Below, in pieces: positions 17,599-26,079 of a DNA stretch of 64,000 nucleotides (positions within the stretch are counted from its first letter, which is position 1; every line of letters starts with the position of its first letter). Under the pieces are notes generated by a model, which was given only the letters and a program-made list of their open reading frames with translations, did no database searches and was not told the origin of the DNA. The position numbers and the translations under genes are program-made. The stretch is from Micromonospora vinacea (GTDB lineage: Bacteria; Actinomycetota; Actinomycetes; Mycobacteriales; Micromonosporaceae), in assembly GCF_015751785.1 (NCBI RefSeq), contig NZ_JADOTY010000001.1:3410001-3474000 (forward strand), read 5' to 3'.

Positions 17599-18810
17599 GT
17601 GACTTCCCCCCGCGACCTTGTTCTGCTCGGGTCCACCGGCTCGATCGGCACCCAGGCCATCGACATCGTCCGGCGTAACCCGGACCGGTTCCGGGTGGTC
17701 GCCGTGGGTGCCGGCGGCGGCAACGTCGAACTGCTCGCCGCGCAGGCCCTCGAACTGGGCGTCGAGGCGGTCGGGGTGGCCAAGGCGTCCGCCGCACAGG
17801 ACCTGCAACTCGCGTTCTACGCCGAGGCGAGCCGGCGCGGGTGGGCCACCGGAGACTTCAAGCTTCCCAAGATCGTGGCCGGCCCGGACGCCATGACCGA
17901 GCTGGCCCAGTGGCCGTGCGACATCGTGCTCAACGGGGTGGTCGGCTCGCTGGGCCTCGCTCCTACGCTGGCCGCGCTGCGCGGTGGTCGTACTCTCGCG
18001 TTGGCCAACAAGGAGTCCCTCGTCGCCGGCGGCCCGCTGGTCAGGGCTGCCGTGACGCGGCCGGGGCAGATCGTCCCGGTCGACTCGGAGCACTCGGCGC
18101 TGGCGCAGTGCCTGCGCTCCGGGACGCGCGGTGAGGTGCGCCGGTTGATCGTCACGGCCAGCGGTGGCCCGTTCCGGGGGCGGCGGCGCGACGAGTTGAC
18201 GCAGGTCACACCCGAGCAGGCGCTCGCGCACCCGACCTGGAACATGGGTCCGGTCGTCACGATCAACTCGGCCACCATGGTCAACAAGGCCCTTGAGGTG
18301 ATCGAGGCGCACGAGCTGTTCGACGTGCCCTACGCCGACATCACAGTGATGGTGCACCCGCAGTCGGTGATCCACTCGATGGTCGAGTTCGTCGACGGGT
18401 CGACGATCGCCCAGGCCAGCCCACCGGACATGCGGCTGCCGATCGCGCTCGGCATCGGCTGGCCGGACCGGGTGCCCGAGGCCGCCTCCGCCGTCGACTG
18501 GACGGCCGCGCACACCTGGGAGTTCGCGCCGCTCGACGACGAGGCGTTCCCGGCCGTCGCCCTGGCCAAGGCCGCCGGGGAGACCGGGCGCTGCCGACCG
18601 GCGATCTACAACGCGGCGAACGAAGAGTGCGTGGCCGCGTTCGTGGCGGGCCGGCTGCCGTTCCTCGGCATCGTCGACACCCTCGAACGGGTGTTGGAGG
18701 AGGCTCCGGACTTCGACGAACCAGGTACCGTCGAGGACGTGCTCGCGGCCGAGTCGTGGGCACGCACGCACGCGCAGGAGATCATCGCGGGTTCGGTGGA
18801 AGGAGCTTGA
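17599..18810 (+). CDS. dxr: 1-deoxy-D-xylulose 5-phosphate reductoisomerase
   Basis: A 403-residue enzyme of the MEP isoprenoid pathway: it converts DXP to 2-C-methyl-D-erythritol 4-phosphate using NADPH and a divalent metal. Visible motifs are the NADPH loop ([14 protein letters not shown]), the [10 protein letters not shown] strand, the metal/substrate site [13 protein letters not shown], and the flexible loop ending in [12 protein letters not shown]. The GTG start has GGGAGAG about ten bases before it; the overlapping ATG at 17591 is out of frame. Its stop shares one base with the rip1 start, and rip1 and ispG follow, the normal actinobacterial order. Confidence 0.97.
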   Translation: MTSPRDLVLLGSTGSIGTQAIDIVRRNPDRFRVVAVGAGGGNVELLAAQALELGVEAVGVAKASAAQDLQLAFYAEASRRGWATGDFKLPKIVAGPDAMTELAQWPCDIVLNGVVGSLGLAPTLAALRGGRTLALANKESLVAGGPLVRAAVTRPGQIVPVDSEHSALAQCLRSGTRGEVRRLIVTASGGPFRGRRRDELTQVTPEQALAHPTWNMGPVVTINSATMVNKALEVIEAHELFDVPYADITVMVHPQSVIHSMVEFVDGSTIAQASPPDMRLPIALGIGWPDRVPEAASAVDWTAAHTWEFAPLDDEAFPAVALAKAAGETGRCRPAIYNAANEECVAAFVAGRLPFLGIVDTLERVLEEAPDFDEPGTVEDVLAAESWARTHAQEIIAGSVEGA

Positions 18811-20060
18811 TGTCGTACCTGCTCGGGGTGGTCCTCTTCGCCCTGGCCATTCTCATCTCGGTGAGTCTGCACGAGGCGGGTCACCTGCTGACCGCCAAGA
18901 TGTTCGGGATGAAGGTCACCAAGTACTTCGTCGGTTTCGGCCCCACCATCTGGTCGTTCCGGCGGGGTGAGACCGAGTACGGCCTCAAGGGCATTCCCCT
19001 CGGCGGTTTCTGCAAGATCGTCGGGATGACGCCGCAGGACGACGACGTCGAGCCGGGCGACGAGTCACGCGTGATGTGGCGCTACCCGGTCTGGAAGCGG
19101 ACGATCGTGATGGCCGCCGGGTCGATCACGCACTTCGCGCTCGCCCTGGTCACGATCTGGATCCTCGCCGTCTCCGCCGGCCTGCCCAACCCCGACTTCC
19201 CGACCACGGACGCGCAGGCCCGCCAGGAGCCGGCCGTCATCCAGCTCAGTGAGTGCGTGGTCCCGGAGAACGCGGTGCGGGCGTGCACCCCCGCCGACGC
19301 GGCCAGCCCGGCCGCCCAGGGGCAACTGCGCAACGGGGACCGGATCACCTCGGTCAACGGCACCCCGATCAACTCCTACGGCGACCTGCTCACCACGCTG
19401 CGCGGGCTCAAGCCGGGCGACACCGCACAGATCGCGTACGTCCGCGACGGGCAGTCGGCCACCACCAGCACGGTGCTCGCGCAGACCCAGCGTCCGCCGC
19501 TGAACGACCCCAACGGCGCCGCCGCGCCGGTCGCCGCGCTCGGCGTCGGGCTCGTCCCGAGCACCCCGACCCGTGTGACGTACGGCCCGGTCGGCGCCTT
19601 CGGCGCCACCGCCGACTTCACCGGTCAGCTGGCCGTCGGCACCGCCCAGGCGCTCCAGCGCCTCCCGCAGAAGGTCCCCGCCCTGTGGACCGCCCTGACC
19701 GGCGGCGAGCGGGACGTCGACACCCCGATCAGCGTCGTCGGCGCCAGCCGGCTCGGCGGCGAGGCGGTGGAGAACAACGCCTGGCTGGTCTTCTTCATGC
19801 TCTTCGTGTCGCTGAACTTCTTCATCGGCGTGTTCAACCTGCTGCCGCTGCTCCCGGTGGACGGCGGCCACATCGCCATCGCCTGGTTCGAACGGGCCCG
19901 CTCCTGGGTCTACGCGCGGATCGGCCGGACCGACCCAGGCCGGGTGGACTACCTCAAACTGATGCCCTTCACGTACGTGGTGATCCTGATCGGCGGCGCG
20001 TTCACGCTGCTGACCATCGCCGCGGACGTCGTCAACCCCATCACGCTCTTCTCAAGGTGA
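18810..20060 (+). CDS. rip1: Site-2 membrane metalloprotease (Rip1/RseP)
   Basis: A 416-residue M50 intramembrane protease. HEAGH (residues 21-25) in the first helix supplies two zinc ligands and the catalytic Glu; LLPLLPVDGGH near residue 345-355 in a later helix supplies the third ligand. A PDZ domain lies between, with GQLRNGDRITSVNGTPI in its ligand-binding part. In mycobacteria the homologue Rip1 cleaves anti-sigma factors and controls envelope and stress responses. ATG at 18810 overlaps the dxr stop by one base. The chain of overlaps with dxr and ispG points to one operon. Confidence 0.95.
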   Translation: MSYLLGVVLFALAILISVSLHEAGHLLTAKMFGMKVTKYFVGFGPTIWSFRRGETEYGLKGIPLGGFCKIVGMTPQDDDVEPGDESRVMWRYPVWKRTIVMAAGSITHFALALVTIWILAVSAGLPNPDFPTTDAQARQEPAVIQLSECVVPENAVRACTPADAASPAAQGQLRNGDRITSVNGTPINSYGDLLTTLRGLKPGDTAQIAYVRDGQSATTSTVLAQTQRPPLNDPNGAAAPVAALGVGLVPSTPTRVTYGPVGAFGATADFTGQLAVGTAQALQRLPQKVPALWTALTGGERDVDTPISVVGASRLGGEAVENNAWLVFFMLFVSLNFFIGVFNLLPLLPVDGGHIAIAWFERARSWVYARIGRTDPGRVDYLKLMPFTYVVILIGGAFTLLTIAADVVNPITLFSR

Positions 20061-20069
20061 GTGCCTGAA

Positions 20070-21242
20070 GTGACAGCTATCAGTCTCGGTATGCCAGCCG
20101 TGCCGCCCCCGCCGCTCGCTCCCCGTCGGGCCAGCCGCCAGATCATGGTCGGTTCGGTCCCGGTGGGTGGTGGTGCGCCGGTGTCGGTGCAGTCGATGAC
20201 CACGACCCTCACCTCCGACATCAACGCGACCCTCCAGCAGATCGCCGAGCTGACCGCGTCCGGTTGCCAGATCGTGCGGGTGGCGGTGCCGTCCCAGGAC
20301 GACGTCGAGGCGCTGCCCGCGATCGCCAAGAAGTCGCAGATCCCGGTGATCGCCGACATCCACTTCCAGCCCAAGTACGTCTTCGCCGCGATCGACGCCG
20401 GCTGCGCGGCGGTCCGGGTCAACCCGGGCAACATCCGGCAGTTCGACGACAAGGTCAAGGAGATCGCTCGGGCCGCCGGGGCGGCGGGGGTGCCGATCCG
20501 GATCGGCGTCAACGCCGGGTCGCTGGACAAGCGCCTGCTGAGCAAGTACGGCAAGGCCACCGCCGAAGCGCTGGTCGAGTCGGCGCTGTGGGAGTGCTCG
20601 CTCTTCGAGGAGCACGGCTTCCGTGACATCAAGATCTCGGTCAAGCACAACGACCCGGTCGTGATGATCCGGGCGTACCGGCAGCTCGCCGAGCAGTGCG
20701 ACTACCCGCTGCACCTCGGCGTCACCGAGGCCGGGCCGGCGTTCCAGGGCACCATCAAGTCGGCTGTCGCGTTCGGCGCGCTGCTGGCCGAGGGGATCGG
20801 CGACACGATCCGGGTGTCGCTGTCCGCCCCGCCGGTCGAGGAGATCAAGGTCGGCAACCAGATCCTGGAGTCCCTCGGTCTGCGCGAGCGGGGCCTGGAG
20901 ATCGTCTCGTGCCCGTCCTGCGGGCGGGCCCAGGTGGACGTCTACAAGCTCGCCGAGGAGGTCACCGCCGGCCTGGAAGGGCTGCCGGTGCCGCTGCGGG
21001 TCGCCGTCATGGGCTGCGTGGTGAACGGTCCGGGCGAGGCCCGGGAAGCCGACCTCGGGGTCGCCTCCGGCAATGGCAAGGGCCAGATCTTCGTCAAGGG
21101 TCAGGTCGTCAAGACGGTGCCCGAGGCGCAGATCGTCGAGACGCTGATCGAGGAGGCGCTGCGGATCGCCGACGAGATGGGCGCCGAGCTCCCCGAGGAG
21201 CTGCGCGGTCTGGTCACCGGCCCGACCGTCACAGTGCACTGA
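20070..21242 (+). CDS. ispG: (E)-4-hydroxy-3-methylbut-2-enyl-diphosphate synthase
   Basis: About 390 residues; the penultimate MEP-pathway enzyme, a [4Fe-4S] protein that turns MEcPP into HMBPP. The cluster cysteines are seen in [11 protein letters not shown] and [24 protein letters not shown] and GADLHFQP-like [10 protein letters not shown] are in the TIM barrel. I chose GTG at 20070 because AAGGTGAG (20054-20061) is at a good distance; GTG at 20061 would be too close to it and would abut the rip1 stop. The gene ends before a strong terminator. Confidence 0.96.
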   Translation: MTAISLGMPAVPPPPLAPRRASRQIMVGSVPVGGGAPVSVQSMTTTLTSDINATLQQIAELTASGCQIVRVAVPSQDDVEALPAIAKKSQIPVIADIHFQPKYVFAAIDAGCAAVRVNPGNIRQFDDKVKEIARAAGAAGVPIRIGVNAGSLDKRLLSKYGKATAEALVESALWECSLFEEHGFRDIKISVKHNDPVVMIRAYRQLAEQCDYPLHLGVTEAGPAFQGTIKSAVAFGALLAEGIGDTIRVSLSAPPVEEIKVGNQILESLGLRERGLEIVSCPSCGRAQVDVYKLAEEVTAGLEGLPVPLRVAVMGCVVNGPGEAREADLGVASGNGKGQIFVKGQVVKTVPEAQIVETLIEEALRIADEMGAELPEELRGLVTGPTVTVH

Positions 21243-21258
21243 TTTTCCGTTTGGAAAA

Positions 21259-21290
21259 AGCGGCCGTTCCCCATGTGGGGAACGGCCGCT
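21259..21290. terminator. Intrinsic terminator hairpin, two-way
   Basis: AGCGGCCGTTCCCC (21259-21272) and GGGGAACGGCCGCT (21277-21290) form a perfect 14-bp stem with an ATGT loop. AAAAA precedes it and TTTG follows, and it sits between the convergent ispG and PadR genes, so it can end both. Confidence 0.85.
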
Positions 21291-21336
21291 GTGCGTTTGT
21301 GCTGATCTCGCTGTGGCGCTGTGGTGCGGGCTGGCG

Positions 21337-21927
21337 TCACTCGGATTCGGCGAGGATCGCGTACAGCTTGCGCCGGGTCTCGTCGAGCACCTGGGCGGCC
21401 CGCTCGCGCTGGTCGTCGGTGCCATTCATCATGACCTGGCGCAGGGCGTTCATCGCCTGCGCGCCGGAGTCGCGGATGTCGTGCCAGCTGCTCACCGTGC
21501 CCTGGGCGACGTCCGCCCACGGCGGGGTCTGCGCGGCTTCGGTGGCCTCGGCCTGACCGGCCTCGGTGACAGTGAACCGCTTCCGCCCACCACCGGACTC
21601 CTCGGTGCTGGCGACGATCACTCCCTCGTCCTCCAGTAGCTGGAGGGTGGGGTAGATCGAGCCTGGGCTCGGCCGCCACGCACCGCCGGTGCGGGAGTCG
21701 ATCTCCTGGATCATCTCGTAGCCGTGCATCGGCCGCTCGGTGAGCAGGGCCAACACCGAGGATCGGACGTTGGGGCGTCGGCCCCGACCCCGTCCACGGC
21801 CTCGGCCGCCCCAGGGGCCGCCGTGTCCGTGCTCGTGGCCGCCGTGCGGACCGGGCGGGACCGGCGGGAAGCCGAACCCCCGCATCCGGGCCTCGTGCAT
21901 CGGGTGGTGCTGTCGGTGGAACCTCAT
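21337..21927 (-). CDS. PadR-family transcriptional regulator
   Basis: A 196-residue repressor with ribosome binding site GGAAGGAAG before the ATG. The first 50 residues are rich in His, Gly and Arg (GPHGGHEHGHGGPWGGRGRG), then the PadR winged helix begins (VRSSVLALLTERPMHGYEMIQEID ... SPGSIYPTLQLLEDEGVIVA). The C-terminal helices serve dimerisation. PadR proteins usually repress a nearby efflux pump and themselves, and the divergent neighbour here is an MFS transporter. A 30-bp dyad lies between the two genes. The His/Gly tail may bind metal, which is inference. Confidence 0.9.
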   Translation of the reverse strand: MRFHRQHHPMHEARMRGFGFPPVPPGPHGGHEHGHGGPWGGRGRGRGRGRRPNVRSSVLALLTERPMHGYEMIQEIDSRTGGAWRPSPGSIYPTLQLLEDEGVIVASTEESGGGRKRFTVTEAGQAEATEAAQTPPWADVAQGTVSSWHDIRDSGAQAMNALRQVMMNGTDDQRERAAQVLDETRRKLYAILAESE

Positions 21928-21956
21928 CGGGTTCTTCCTTCCGTGGGACTATCGCT

Positions 21957-21986
21957 GATGCATCAACGATATATCGGCAATGCATC
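21957..21986. promoter_or_regulatory. Candidate PadR operator, nested dyad
   Basis: GATGCAT (21957-21963) and ATGCATC (21980-21986) flank the palindrome CGATATATCG (21967-21976); both dyads share the centre 21971.5. The site is 30 bases upstream of the PadR start and 54 before the MFS start. The A+T-rich core is exceptional in this GC-rich DNA. A further palindrome, CGTACGTACG, is at 22011-22020. Confidence 0.65.
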
Positions 21987-22039
21987 GGCGACAACTCTGA
22001 TTTACCAAACCGTACGTACGTCTTGTTAGGGTGTCGGTC

Positions 22040-23293
22040 ATGCGCCTGCTTCCCGCACCGGGCCCGGCCCGGGTCCTCACCCTCGGCACCCTGGTCAAGA
22101 CCGTCGGGAGGGGCCTCTGGCTCGTCGCCAGCGCGCTCTTCCTCACCCGGTCGGTCGGCCTGTCGGCGACCCAGGTGGGCATCGGGCTGACCATCTCGGC
22201 CCTGGTCGGCGTGCTGGCCAGCACCCCGAGCGGCTACCTGGCCGACCGCGTCGGCCCGCGCGGAGTGCAGGTCGGTGCGCTGTTCGTCGCCGGCACCCTG
22301 ACCATCGGCCTGATCACCGTCCGGTCGTTCCCCACGTTCGTGCTGGTGGGAGCGGCCACCGCGCTCGCCGACGCGGTCGAGCGCGGCGCCCGCGGCGCGC
22401 TGATCGCCGGAGCGATCCCGGCCGACCAGCGGGTCCGCACCCGCGCGTACCTGCGAGCCACCACCAACGTCGGGATCTCCGTCGGCGCCGTCCTCGGCGG
22501 CTTCGCCATCGCCGCCGACACCCGAGCCGGATACGTCGCGCTGATCCTGGCCTCGGCGGCGACGTCACTGGCCGCAGCGGTGGTCTTCCTCCGACTGCCC
22601 GCCATCGCCCCGGTCGCCGCGCCCACGCACGGCCCTCGGCTGATCGCCCTACGGGACCGCCCGTTCCTCGCCTTCACAGTGGTCGACGGGCTGATGTCGA
22701 TGCACTTCAGCCTGCTCACCATCGCCCTGCCGCTGTGGATCGCCGGTCACACCCGGGCCCCCGCCTGGATGATCTCCGCGTTGACGCTGGTCAACACGGT
22801 GCTCGTGGTACTCCTCCAGGTACGCGCCGCGAACTCCGCCGCCACAGTGCCCGGAGCCGCCCGCGCCGCCCGGCGAGCGGGCGTGGCCATCGCCCTGGCC
22901 TGCGTACTCTTCGCCGCCAGCGGCGAGCTTCCCACCGCCGGCGCGGTGAGCCTGCTCGGCCTCGGGGCGGTCGCGCACGTCACCGGGGAACTGTGGCACT
23001 CCGCCGCCGGCTGGGGAATCTCCTTCGGGCTGGCACCAGCGGACGCCCAGGGGCAGTACCAGGGGGCGTACGGCATGGGCTACGAACTGGGCAAGATGCT
23101 CGCACCGGTGGTGGTGACCACCCTCGCCCTCGGTTGGGGCGTACCGGGCTGGCTCCTGCTCGGTGCCCTGTTCCTCCTGCTCGGAGCCCTGGTGCCCCCG
23201 GTCGTCCGGTGGGCCGGGCGGACGCCGCCCCGTGAAGCCTGTGCCGGCCTTGTCACTCGACCGGCGGAGCGGGGGGTCGATCTGGCAGGCTGA
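22040..23293 (+). CDS. MFS transporter
   Basis: A 417-residue protein with about 12 hydrophobic segments. The loop after helix 2 contains GYLADRVGPRGVQVG, matching the MFS motif A (G-x-x-x-D-R-x-G-R). Members export drugs or metabolites with proton exchange; the substrate cannot be read from sequence. The ATG at 22040 has AGGGTG at a fair distance; GTG at 22031 is the alternative. It is divergent from the PadR gene, with the operator between, so PadR control is likely. A GNAT gene follows after five bases. Confidence 0.87.
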   Translation: MRLLPAPGPARVLTLGTLVKTVGRGLWLVASALFLTRSVGLSATQVGIGLTISALVGVLASTPSGYLADRVGPRGVQVGALFVAGTLTIGLITVRSFPTFVLVGAATALADAVERGARGALIAGAIPADQRVRTRAYLRATTNVGISVGAVLGGFAIAADTRAGYVALILASAATSLAAAVVFLRLPAIAPVAAPTHGPRLIALRDRPFLAFTVVDGLMSMHFSLLTIALPLWIAGHTRAPAWMISALTLVNTVLVVLLQVRAANSAATVPGAARAARRAGVAIALACVLFAASGELPTAGAVSLLGLGAVAHVTGELWHSAAGWGISFGLAPADAQGQYQGAYGMGYELGKMLAPVVVTTLALGWGVPGWLLLGALFLLLGALVPPVVRWAGRTPPREACAGLVTRPAERGVDLAG

Positions 23294-23298
23294 TAGTC

Positions 23299-24138
23299 GT
23301 GCTGACGGTGCCGGTACGCCAACTGGGGGAATCGGAGCGCCGCGCGGTCGAGCGACTGCTCGACCATGACCCGTTCGCGGGCGCGCAGGTCGCCGAGCGG
23401 ATCGCCGCGCGCGGACTCTCCTGGTGGCGGGCCGAGGGCAGAATCCTGGGGTACGGGGCCCGCCGCAACCTCGAATCACTCTGCTGGCTCGGCGGCAACC
23501 TGACCCCGGTGCTGGCCAGCGACGCCGCGGTGGCTGCCTTCGCCGACCTGCTCGCCGGCGAGGAACGGCTCTGCTCCTCCATCGTCGGCCGGGCCGACGC
23601 CGTACTCGGGCTCTGGGACCGGCTCTCCGACACCTGGGGGCCAGCGCGAGACGTCCGCCCCAACCAGCCACTGCTGGTCACCGACACGCTGCCACCCGTA
23701 CCGGCCGACCCGGAGGTACGCCAGGTTCGATCCGGCGAGGTCGACCGGCTCTTCCCGGCGGCGGTGGCCATGTACACCGAAGAAGTCGGTGTCTCCCCGC
23801 TGGCCGAGGACGGCGGACGCAGCTACCGCCGACGGGTCAACGACCTGGTCCGGACCGGTCGCGCGTACGCCCGCATCATCGATGGCAAGGTCGTGTTCAA
23901 GGCCGAACTGGCCGTGGTCACCAAACGCACGGCGCAGATCCAGGGCGTCTGGGTCGCACCGGAGTGGCGCGGCCGGGGGATCGCCACCGCCGCCATGGCA
24001 GCGGTGGTCCGCGACGCGCTGCTGCGGGTCGCCCCCACCGTCAGCCTGTACGTCAACGACTTCAACCTCCCGGCCCGCCGCGTCTACGAGCGCTGCGGCT
24101 TCCAGCCGATCGGCACCCTGGCCACCGTCCTCTTCTGA
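23299..24138 (+). CDS. DUF4081 GNAT acetyltransferase
   Basis: A 279-residue protein. The N-terminal half (about 1-125) resembles DUF4081 and the C-terminal half is a GNAT domain with the acetyl-CoA motif VWVAPEWRGRGIATAAMAAVV and the NDFNLPARRVYERCGF motif. It belongs to the conserved cluster dxr-rip1-ispG-GNAT (Rv2867c in M. tuberculosis), but here the PadR and MFS genes separate it from ispG. Substrate not established in the family. GTG at 23299 follows the MFS stop by five bases; TGATAG just before could act as a -10 for a leaderless message. Confidence 0.88.
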   Translation: MLTVPVRQLGESERRAVERLLDHDPFAGAQVAERIAARGLSWWRAEGRILGYGARRNLESLCWLGGNLTPVLASDAAVAAFADLLAGEERLCSSIVGRADAVLGLWDRLSDTWGPARDVRPNQPLLVTDTLPPVPADPEVRQVRSGEVDRLFPAAVAMYTEEVGVSPLAEDGGRSYRRRVNDLVRTGRAYARIIDGKVVFKAELAVVTKRTAQIQGVWVAPEWRGRGIATAAMAAVVRDALLRVAPTVSLYVNDFNLPARRVYERCGFQPIGTLATVLF

Positions 24139-24192
24139 CCGCTGCGGGGTGGGTGCGGGTGCCCTGTCCCGGCAGTGCGGGTGCCCCTATCT

Positions 24193-24260
24193 CTGTAGAT
24201 CTTGGACAGTTTCCGTTCACGCGGCCCGCCCGCGGAACGGGAAGTGTCCAAGATCTGTAG
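24193..24260. terminator. Inverted repeat with AGATCTTGGACA arms
   Basis: AGATCTTGGACA at 24197-24208 pairs perfectly with 24245-24256, and the arms extend to 24193-24218 and 24235-24260 with four mismatches. The CAAGATC core is also seen in the element at 1932-2007. It opens the 436-base gap 24139-24574 between convergent genes. Confidence 0.55.
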
Positions 24261-24354
24261 GCGGGCTCCGGTTGGTCGACGCCATCCGCCTCCGTTGGGG
24301 GAGATCGGCGTCCCCAGCCCAGGCGGCAGGCCGTGAGCGGCCCGGGCCAACGAA

Positions 24355-24485
24355 TGGCGAACGGCGGTCAGCTGACAGCGGCCAGCGTGTGGCGAACGGC
24401 GGTCGGCGACCGAAGAACGGCGGGTGGCGGGTGGCGGCTGGCGATCGGTGGCTGGCGGGTGGCGTGGCGGGTGGCGATCGGTGGC
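24355..24485. repeat. Degenerate GGCGAACGGCGGTC / GGTGGCGGGTGGCG tandem tract
   Basis: TGGCGAACGGCGGTC occurs at 24355-24369 and 24390-24404, and TGGCGATCGGTGGC at 24439-24452 and 24472-24485, with short GGCGGGTGGC units between. No gene is supported in it; the apparent reading frames are low-complexity by-products. Confidence 0.7.
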
Positions 24486-24495
24486 AGCAGGAATG

Positions 24496-24535
24496 CCGCT
24501 GGCCGGCACCCCGGGTTGCGGGTGCCGGCCAGCGG
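24496..24535. terminator. Perfect 16-bp hairpin between convergent genes
   Basis: CCGCTGGCCGGCACCC (24496-24511) pairs with 24520-24535 around CGGGTTGC, 39 bases beyond the stop of the lysozyme-like gene on the minus strand. It is the best terminator candidate in this gap. Confidence 0.7.
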
Positions 24536-24574
24536 TCGGTGTCGTGCTGTTCTGCTGTGGTGCTGTGGTGTGGG

Positions 24575-25135
24575 TCAGCTGTTCCAGTGCTGGGCGACGA
24601 GGTCGGTGGCCTGCTGCTCCCACTGGGCGTACGCGTCCGGGTACGCCGACACCTGGACGGTCTGCGCGGCGTCGGTCAGGGCCATGTCCTGCCACCCGTC
24701 GACCTGCTTCAGACCCTTGAGGAACGCGGTGGTCGAGTACTCCGGGTTCGTGATCTGTTCCGGGGTGCCCCAACCCGAGCTCGGGCGCTGCTGGAACAGG
24801 CCCAGCGAGTCGTGGTCATTCATATCGCCGAGGTGGCCGAGGTTCTCCAGCTTCGACTCCTGCAGGCTCGTCGCGATCGAGATGACCGCGGCCCGCTCCG
24901 GGAGACCGGCCTTCTTCGTGGCGGCGATGATCGCCTTGACGTTGGCGGTCTGCTCATCGTTGAGGCTGATGTGGGACTGGTCGCCCTGCGGCTTCGGCGC
25001 GTTGGTCTGCACGGCCACGGCGACGGGCTTGGCGTCGACCGGGTTGGCGTGGGCGGCGATCGGACCGGCGAACACACCACCGGCGAACGCGAGACCAGCA
25101 ACGGACAGCATGCTCTTGCGGAAGATCGTGTTCAT
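24575..25135 (-). CDS. Secreted lysozyme-like / transglycosylase-like protein
   Basis: A 186-residue protein starting MNTIFRKSMLSVAGLAFAGG with GAAGGAG before the ATG. A signal peptide ends near AHA. The mature part has an SLQESKLENLG segment, whose Glu fits the catalytic acid of lysozyme-like folds, then DHDSLGLFQQRPSSGWG, a pattern seen in actinobacterial secreted transglycosylase-like proteins, and a long helix. A peptidoglycan-cleaving role is therefore likely but unproven. Upstream lie three promoter-like repeats. The transcript from the nearest one would carry a leader of about 150 bases. Confidence 0.75.
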   Translation of the reverse strand: MNTIFRKSMLSVAGLAFAGGVFAGPIAAHANPVDAKPVAVAVQTNAPKPQGDQSHISLNDEQTANVKAIIAATKKAGLPERAAVISIATSLQESKLENLGHLGDMNDHDSLGLFQQRPSSGWGTPEQITNPEYSTTAFLKGLKQVDGWQDMALTDAAQTVQVSAYPDAYAQWEQQATDLVAQHWNS

Positions 25136-25283
25136 GGGGTAGCTCCTTCGGGGGTAGGAACACCCGAACCACCAGGGGGCGGCGGCAGGGTGTGAGCACC
25201 TCGTCCGGCGCTGCACGTACAAAGGGGAAAAGTCTGGGGGGTCGGCGACCTGGCGAGCGGGGGCTCGTGGCGCCGGGACCCTG

Positions 25284-25503
25284 TGTAACGACCGGCGGGC
25301 CGGGGTCATTCCGGGGTTTGGCCCATCCATCGGCACCCTCATCGTGGCGGTGCCTGCGGTCGTTCGTGGGGACTGTAACGACCGGGCGGAGGCTGGCATT
25401 CCAACCTGCGCGACCTGCATCCCAACCCCGTGCGGGCCCGGGCGGCGGGTCGTGGTGCTGCGATCGTCAGGGTATGTAACGACCCCCGCCCGCCCACGAT
25501 TCC
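25284..25503 (-). promoter_or_regulatory. Three tandem GGAAT-N18-GTTAC promoter-like repeats
   Basis: Read on the minus strand, GGAAT and GGTCGTTACA occur three times at fixed spacing: -35-like GGAAT at 25503-25499, 25402-25398 and 25312-25308; GTTAC at 25480-25476, 25379-25375 and 25289-25285. Each pair is separated by exactly 18 bases, the published pattern for Streptomyces SigR-type ECF sigma factors (GGAAT-N18-GTT). Copies start 90 and 101 bases apart. The gap 25136-26079 has no gene; a small hairpin (GGCACC/GGTGCC, 25332-25354) lies between copies. Confidence 0.6.
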
Positions 25504-25597
25504 AGCCCACCGGTGCACCCGGTCACAACCCACACCGCCCACCAGCGACCAAACCGCCCACACGGGCACGCGGCCTACGGCGTCAATCCACCCCTCA

Positions 25598-25680
25598 CCG
25601 GGGTGATTCACTCGGGTTTGCGGAAGTCGGGGCATCCGGGACGGCAGGACACCGCGACATCAAGGAACCCGAGTCGACCA
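25598..25680. repeat. Dispersed intergenic repeat, partner of the 16042-16097 element
   Basis: Contains GAAGTCGGGGCATCC and, after a gap, AACCCGAGTCGACC; ACTCGGGTT and AACCCGAGT at its ends are inverted. The element at 16042 shows GAAGTCGGGGTGTCC and AAGCCCGAGTCGATC in the same order. From here to the ABC gene at 26080 I see no further feature. Confidence 0.5.
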
Positions 25681-26079
25681 AAAACTCCGAGGGTGTCGCC
25701 GAGTGGATAGGTCGCATCAAATCGGTCAAAACGCCTATGGGGTCAGCTGCACCGCCAGGTCTTCCGGCTCTGACCGAGCTAGTCGGCCCTGATCTGCCCA
25801 CCGTGGCGGACTGCCCGAACCGTCGGCCGTGACCCGCGCCCACCGCGCCGGCCATGCCCCGGCCGTTGCCGCGCTGGTCGGCCGCTGGCGGCGCTGACGC
25901 GGGAACCGCCGGCTCGGTGTCCCAGGGTCTGGTTCAGGCATTGGGCGGCGTCGAGCAGGTCCGCCGCCGCTGCTGCCTGAACCGATGGATGCCCTGCTCA
26001 GGACCGGAAAATCGGTTGAGTTGGAGGTTTGGTGCCGGCAGGCTGAGGTCTCCGCCACCCACGTCCCGGAGGACTTTCC

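Noticed and set aside
24300..24560. Small coding gene inside the tandem tract
   Set aside because: Repeat-driven frames with no ribosome binding site and no recognisable protein.
25136..25510. ydaO (cyclic di-AMP) riboswitch before the lysozyme-like gene
   Set aside because: Expected in some actinobacterial wall hydrolase leaders, but the conserved ydaO core is not present; the repeats fit promoters better.
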